From NCBI GenBank assembly GCA_029224185.1, contig CM055200.1:6446433-6510432 (forward strand): a stretch of DNA of 64,000 nt, in the 5' to 3' direction. The DNA comes from Karalla daura (taxonomy: Eukaryota; Chordata; Actinopteri; Chaetodontiformes; Leiognathidae). Below the pieces are notes generated by a model. It saw only the letters and a list, made by a program, of their open reading frames with translations, made no database searches and was not told where the DNA came from. Positions within the stretch are counted from its first letter, which is position 1. Each line of letters starts with the position of its first letter. A program made the position numbers and the translations under genes. Shown here piece after piece: positions 59,730 to 64,000 of the stretch.

Positions 59730-60060
59730 TTCCTCCCGCGCATCCGGTTTTTATCGTAACAGTTTTTAAAAAGCTAATGTGGCGTGTCGAGCCTTTTTAA
59801 TGGGATGCACAGAGGCTTCGGGAGAGCGGCTTTAAATAGCAATGCATGCAGCGATAACGGCGTTGTGCCAATGGCTGAGTGCGGCCTGATAGGACCGTGG
59901 CTGCAGTGAAGTGGTTAAAAAAGACAAAAGGTGGAGAGCAATCCAAAAACTGTTAGCCAGTGTTTAATATGTAGTATATATTGATTAACATGCTAATTTG
60001 AATAGCTGAGCAAATTTACTGGAAATTTTATTTACTCTAATAACCATTCCAGCACAATTT
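59730..60060. promoter_or_regulatory. Candidate conserved noncoding block, intron 8
   Basis: Repeat-free. It contains AAAAGCTAATGTGG near 59769, TTTTTAATGGGATG near 59793 and TATTGATTAACATGCTAATT near 59978. Enhancer-like texture only. Confidence 0.3.
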
Positions 60061-61224
60061 TTTTTGACATTTCTAAAGATTGGATACTTTGATTTGAACC
60101 AAAGCTAAATTAAAAGTAGGAGAGCAAAGCAAGAGAGGGTGAGAGAGGGAGTAAGAAAGACAACTGTTTTTTTGCTGAGGAGGCGAGATGAAGGAGCACA
60201 ACAGCGAGATAAAAGACATTTCTGAAATAGCCCTCCCCTCGCGGTGGAATGGAGCATCCCTGACAAAGAGTGACTCAGTGAGTGAGTCTTTCTTCTCTCA
60301 CTCCTCTCTTTCCCCCCACCCCTCTCTCATTGCTGCCGGTAGACTGAGGTGAGGCTCGACACAGTTTATACCTCACCAAAATAACAATTAGTCCGAAAGG
60401 TGCAATCTTTAGGATTATGTTACTTTCACTCATCTGTAAAATGACAAAGTTTTCATCTCCTGTGTTGGAGGTTTTTGAGATTTCGCTCAGACAGTTTTGG
60501 CCCAATAAAGGTCAATGGCTCAGTCCAGCACAATGGCCGAGTGTCTGGTCAAAGTGACCTTGAGCGTGGCACCGGTCTGCTCCCATATTGTGAGCCATTC
60601 TAGCGTCAGGTTTCTAGTAGTCCATGTTCAGCCAGGTAACTTATTTGTTTGTAATCTGATTACAGAGTAACTCCTTTTGTAGTGCTCGATACCGTTATGT
60701 TCCATTCTTTCTCTATCACTCACCCTAGAATAGTTTTCTCCAGGGTTAGGCGTGGGACAAGGGGAGTAAAGAGGGGTCTTGTGGAATATTTATGCTCTTA
60801 TCTCTCTGTTAAGCCCCTGGGGCTCTAGATATCAATTTCCATGTCTCCTCCTATGCCTCCTTTTTCCCTCTTCCTTTCTTCCCCTCTCCTCTCCATCTAT
60901 CCATCCTACTCTTCGTCTTGTCTGAGGGGGTCAGAGAGGAAGACGGTCAGACAGGGAGGGGTTGTTACTGATGCTCTGTTACTCACCCACGCAGACATCC
61001 GCATGTCTGTGCGAACACACAAACACATATGACCATGCACAGCTGAACTCCCTCATAGGCCCAACTCAGCTCAGTGGCTCAAATGAGCGCACACACATGC
61101 ACACACACACACACACACACAGTACCACACACTGGAGCAAAAAGCATTGACTTTAATGGACACACACAACAGAGCAGACGTGCATGCATACGCCCACGCA
61201 TGTACACGCACTCAGATTGATAAG

Positions 61225-61231
61225 ACACACA

Positions 61232-61278
<47 letters not shown>

Positions 61279-61290
61279 ACACACACACAC
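61225..61290. repeat. CA array, intron 8
   Basis: About 65 bp with A and T interruptions. Confidence 0.93.
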
Positions 61291-62475
61291 GCTCCTGGCA
61301 TCCACATGCTCAGAGCCTAGTGGAGAGCGGCAAGCAGGGTGGAAATTCTCATGAAAGGAGTTGTATATTTGGAGAAGACATATCATTAAGATAGGCGGAG
61401 GGAAGGGAGGGAAGGATGCGCAGAAACTTTCCATCTGCTCTTTAAAAGAACATGTTATTGCTTTTCTCACTAAAGGCCTTTCTCTCTCTGTGACTCTCTC
61501 TCTCTCTCTCTCTCTTTCTCAACCCGCTGAACCACAGCCAAAGGCCGTTAAGACACCAGAATCACTCACAGACAATATTAAAACTGGGCGACTTGTTGCT
61601 TAGCGAGAAACTAAATCACAGTGTTTTGACAGATAGGAGCTAATTTGGCGGTTAAGGAAAAAGGAGGGCGAAAAACAATTTTGATGTTCTGGCTTTGGGG
61701 CCATCTTTGCCTGGTTACTCCTCCATTACGGGTGTGTTATTTTGTGCTTGAGAAGCCAGGCAGATGTAGCCCTGGTATTAGAGCAGGAAGCAGAAGATGG
61801 GCTCTAAAAGTAGCCACTGTGCGAGGGAGCCAGTAGAACTGTGTTATCAGCAAACGCTATGCAGAATATAAAGAGTCAGACAGCTAATGATTGCATGAAA
61901 TGGTCCCTGCTGGTGTTATGTAATTATTATTATAACTGGTGCATCACTCTTATTCTGGTGTTTATTTTCCTCCCGGTGCCGTCTGTCTGCCATTGAGACT
62001 GTATGCGTGTCTGGTTGTGTACTGCTGCCTGGGTGTGTGTGTGTGTGCGTGTGTGTGTGTATGCTGGGAAGTTTTAAGGGTGGGAAGCGGATGAGACAGG
62101 GTGTATTTGTGCAGTATTGTGGCCCCTGGCATGGTCGCAGCCCCCCGATATCACGAGGCAACACTCCTGCCGCCACAGATCCACGGCACGTAGAATGGAC
62201 ACACTGCTCCTTTTATGTTCCGTCAGCTTTGTTTGTGAAGAAGAAAGCCCTTAAAAGACACGTCGTTCACATGATCAGCTTTCATATGTCTACACTGTGT
62301 GTGACTGTGTGTGTGTATGTGTGTGTGTCGTGTCTATATGTGAAGCGTCCAAACATCAGATGACACAAGCCCTAAAGAATACTTCCTACACATGTGGACA
62401 GACTATTTAGCTATTTGAGTTTTGATATCGTCTTAGCTGACATTAGGAGGTAGACTGACGTCGCAAAGCTTGCAA

Positions 62476-62500
62476 AACACGCACACGCACACGCACACAC

Positions 62501-62593
<93 letters not shown>
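62476..62593. repeat. Long CA array, intron 8
   Basis: About 115 bp, with CG interruptions at the start and nearly 90 bp of pure CA after. Confidence 0.95.
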
Positions 62594-62595
<2 letters not shown>

Positions 62596-63916
62596 TACAC
62601 ATTAAGGCTGCAGAAAAGAAGTGGACACAAATTTGGCCAGAGGCGACAATGCAATTATAACTTGGCGCTTGAAATTAGCCTCCTTGTGTTCCCACTCCCC
62701 CACAACCAATCACATGGACAAGGGAGGGCTGGGAAAAAAAAAAAAATCAGTCTCCTCTCTCTCTCTCTGCTGGGTCGTCCCGGCATTAAACACAATCCTG
62801 TTCATTATGCGCTGAAAAAACTGTAATGAAAAAATGAAAACGCTGGCGCCGCACTGATTTTGCACGTCTGATTGGTTATTAAGTGTGTGTGTGTTCTTGT
62901 TAGACATACTCTATATATTATACAGTAGCCATATTTGTGGCGCCTATCCTCAGTCACCATAACGTGGGAGAATTACTGACTAAGTGTCAGGGTTTCCTTT
63001 TCCTCTCAGGCGCTGGAATAAATAAGCAAAGATTTTGCTCGGTGCACGACAACCAAAACACACATGATGCCGCTTCCTCTTTTCTGTCCAGGGTTCATGT
63101 AAGGAAAATAAGATGATGTTCAGTATCGATCGCATTGATGAATCTATTTTTTATGAGGCAGGAGCTGCTTGAGGCGGAGCTTTTTGCTTTTTGGATACAG
63201 AGACCACTGGGGAATCGGTTGATAAGGCACGACTTTACTGCACTGTGACAGAAGTCTACTTCCTCACAGCGCTGGTTAGGAAAATGTTTTTACAGAATGA
63301 GTCATTTGATGAGAGTAAATGATTTATTCTCTTCCGAAATGTGTACATTGCATTCCGGAATATATGCGGTTTCCAGCTGGTGCCATCCCTTCCACAATCT
63401 ATTCTCTCCCCCGGCTCCCCCTGCTCCTCCCCTCTCTCCTCCTCTTTTACAGCCGGCTGATGGTGTTCAGCACAGTCCATGTCTTGTCTCGGGCATGAAC
63501 GGCACATTGTCCTCCTCCAACAGGGCTCTGTGCAACTGTGATGCCCCCCCACCCTCGCTCTAATATAAATCAACACACTCCCCGAGTTCACATTTATCCA
63601 ATTTATTCATTCTATATATTTAAACAGGTGGCTGGACTTTAACTGTTCTCAGCTGGCTTCTCGAGGTGCGCTGCAGCCACCAGTTTGTATTTAATCACCG
63701 TGCTCGAAGTCGGACGGAGTTGTCTTTCCCACAGTTGAGCTGTTGTTTAGCGTGCATTCATCCCCCTGTCCACGGACTGCAAGTAAAAAAAAAAAGAAGT
63801 TAATGAGTAAGGTCAAAGCAAATTGTCTCATTTGATCAACTTCCTCAAAAAGGCAATGTCATTGTGGTGGTCCGAGTTAAGTAATGCATTTAAGATATAT
63901 GAGAAAAGAGCTCTCA

Positions 63917-64000
63917 CATGGTGGATCAGTGGTTGGCACTGTTGCCCTTTAGCAAGGAAGTTCCCGGTCTGAATCCTGGTTGGACTGAGGGCTTCTCTGT
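63917..64000 (+). mobile_element. Head of the same interspersed repeat, cut by the window edge
   Basis: GGTGGATCAGTGGTTGGCAC, TGTTGCCCTTTAGCAAGGAAG, then TGAATCCTGGTTGGACTG correspond to the usual 5' end of this fish repeat (cf. GTGGTTAGCACTGTCGCCTC). The rest should follow beyond 64000. The head suggests, but does not prove, a tRNA-like promoter origin. Confidence 0.6.

Larger units (their letters stand above)
46478..64000 (+). other. meis1: meis1 intron 8, open at the window edge
   Basis: No sequence encoding the expected continuation HPYPSEEQKKQLAQ was found downstream of exon 8, so at least 17.5 kb here is intron 8. It alternates CA/GT arrays with AT-rich unique blocks containing homeodomain-type motifs. 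In mammals the equivalent intron is large and carries highly conserved noncoding regions with enhancer activity, including variants linked to restless legs syndrome. The match to those elements here is inferred from position only. Confidence 0.8.

Noticed and set aside
46478..64000. Search for exon 9 (HPYPSEEQKKQLAQ)
   Set aside because: No matching coding block was seen on the + strand before the window ends; exon 9 must lie beyond 64000.

Overview
This is a 64 kb window of vertebrate nuclear DNA, almost certainly from a teleost fish. It holds the 5' two-thirds of one gene, meis1 (TALE homeodomain transcription factor), on the + strand. The coding exons are short, sit behind GT-AG splice sites and join in frame into a MEIS1-type protein. 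Everything else is intron or 5' flank, very rich in CA/GT and CT/GA microsatellites and carrying several decayed fish-type interspersed repeats. I found no second gene, no tRNA or rRNA gene, and nothing bacterial or viral. Most long open frames on either strand are translations of dinucleotide repeats or chance frames.

Layout. 1-8,300 is 5' flank: microsatellites, a GC-rich patch near 4.85-5.2 kb, a promoter-like block with two CCAAT boxes at about 6.0-6.15 kb, and a degenerate tandem repeat of roughly 350-400 bp units at 6.45-7.3 kb. 8,300-8,913 is the CpG-rich presumptive 5' UTR/promoter with one 7-codon upstream ORF. Coding exon 1 (8,914-8,925) encodes only MAQR. Exons 2-6 lie within 10.3-14.3 kb. 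Exon 7 is at 23.8 kb and exon 8 at 46.3 kb. The eight exons total 882 nt, exactly 294 codons. The last one ends inside the homeodomain just before the TALE loop. Exon 9 onward is beyond the window, so 46,478-64,000 is intron 8.

The protein can be read up to homeodomain helix 1. It includes the complete N-terminal MEIS/PREP homology region (exons 3-6), which in this family binds PBX, and the Ser/Gly/Asp-rich linker (exons 7-8). Sequence signatures (DDREGGSKSDSE, SWNRDHDDTASTRSGG, SVASPSTGDDDD) fit MEIS1 rather than MEIS2 or MEIS3. I cannot decide between teleost meis1a and meis1b.

Noncoding content. Introns 6-8 alternate between simple repeats and AT-rich unique stretches full of homeodomain, POU, FOX and PBX/HOX-like motifs, which look like conserved noncoding elements. 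This fits the known enhancer-rich introns of vertebrate MEIS1, but conservation cannot be measured from one sequence. The most notable observations are: microsatellites built directly into the 3' splice sites of exons 3, 6 and 7; complementary poly-C and poly-G runs flanking the frame-neutral exons 4-5; a tandem pair of palindromic SMAD-binding elements; three exact TGATTGATGG PBX/HOX sites within 3.4 kb of intron 8; and an imperfect hairpin inside the upstream tandem repeat.
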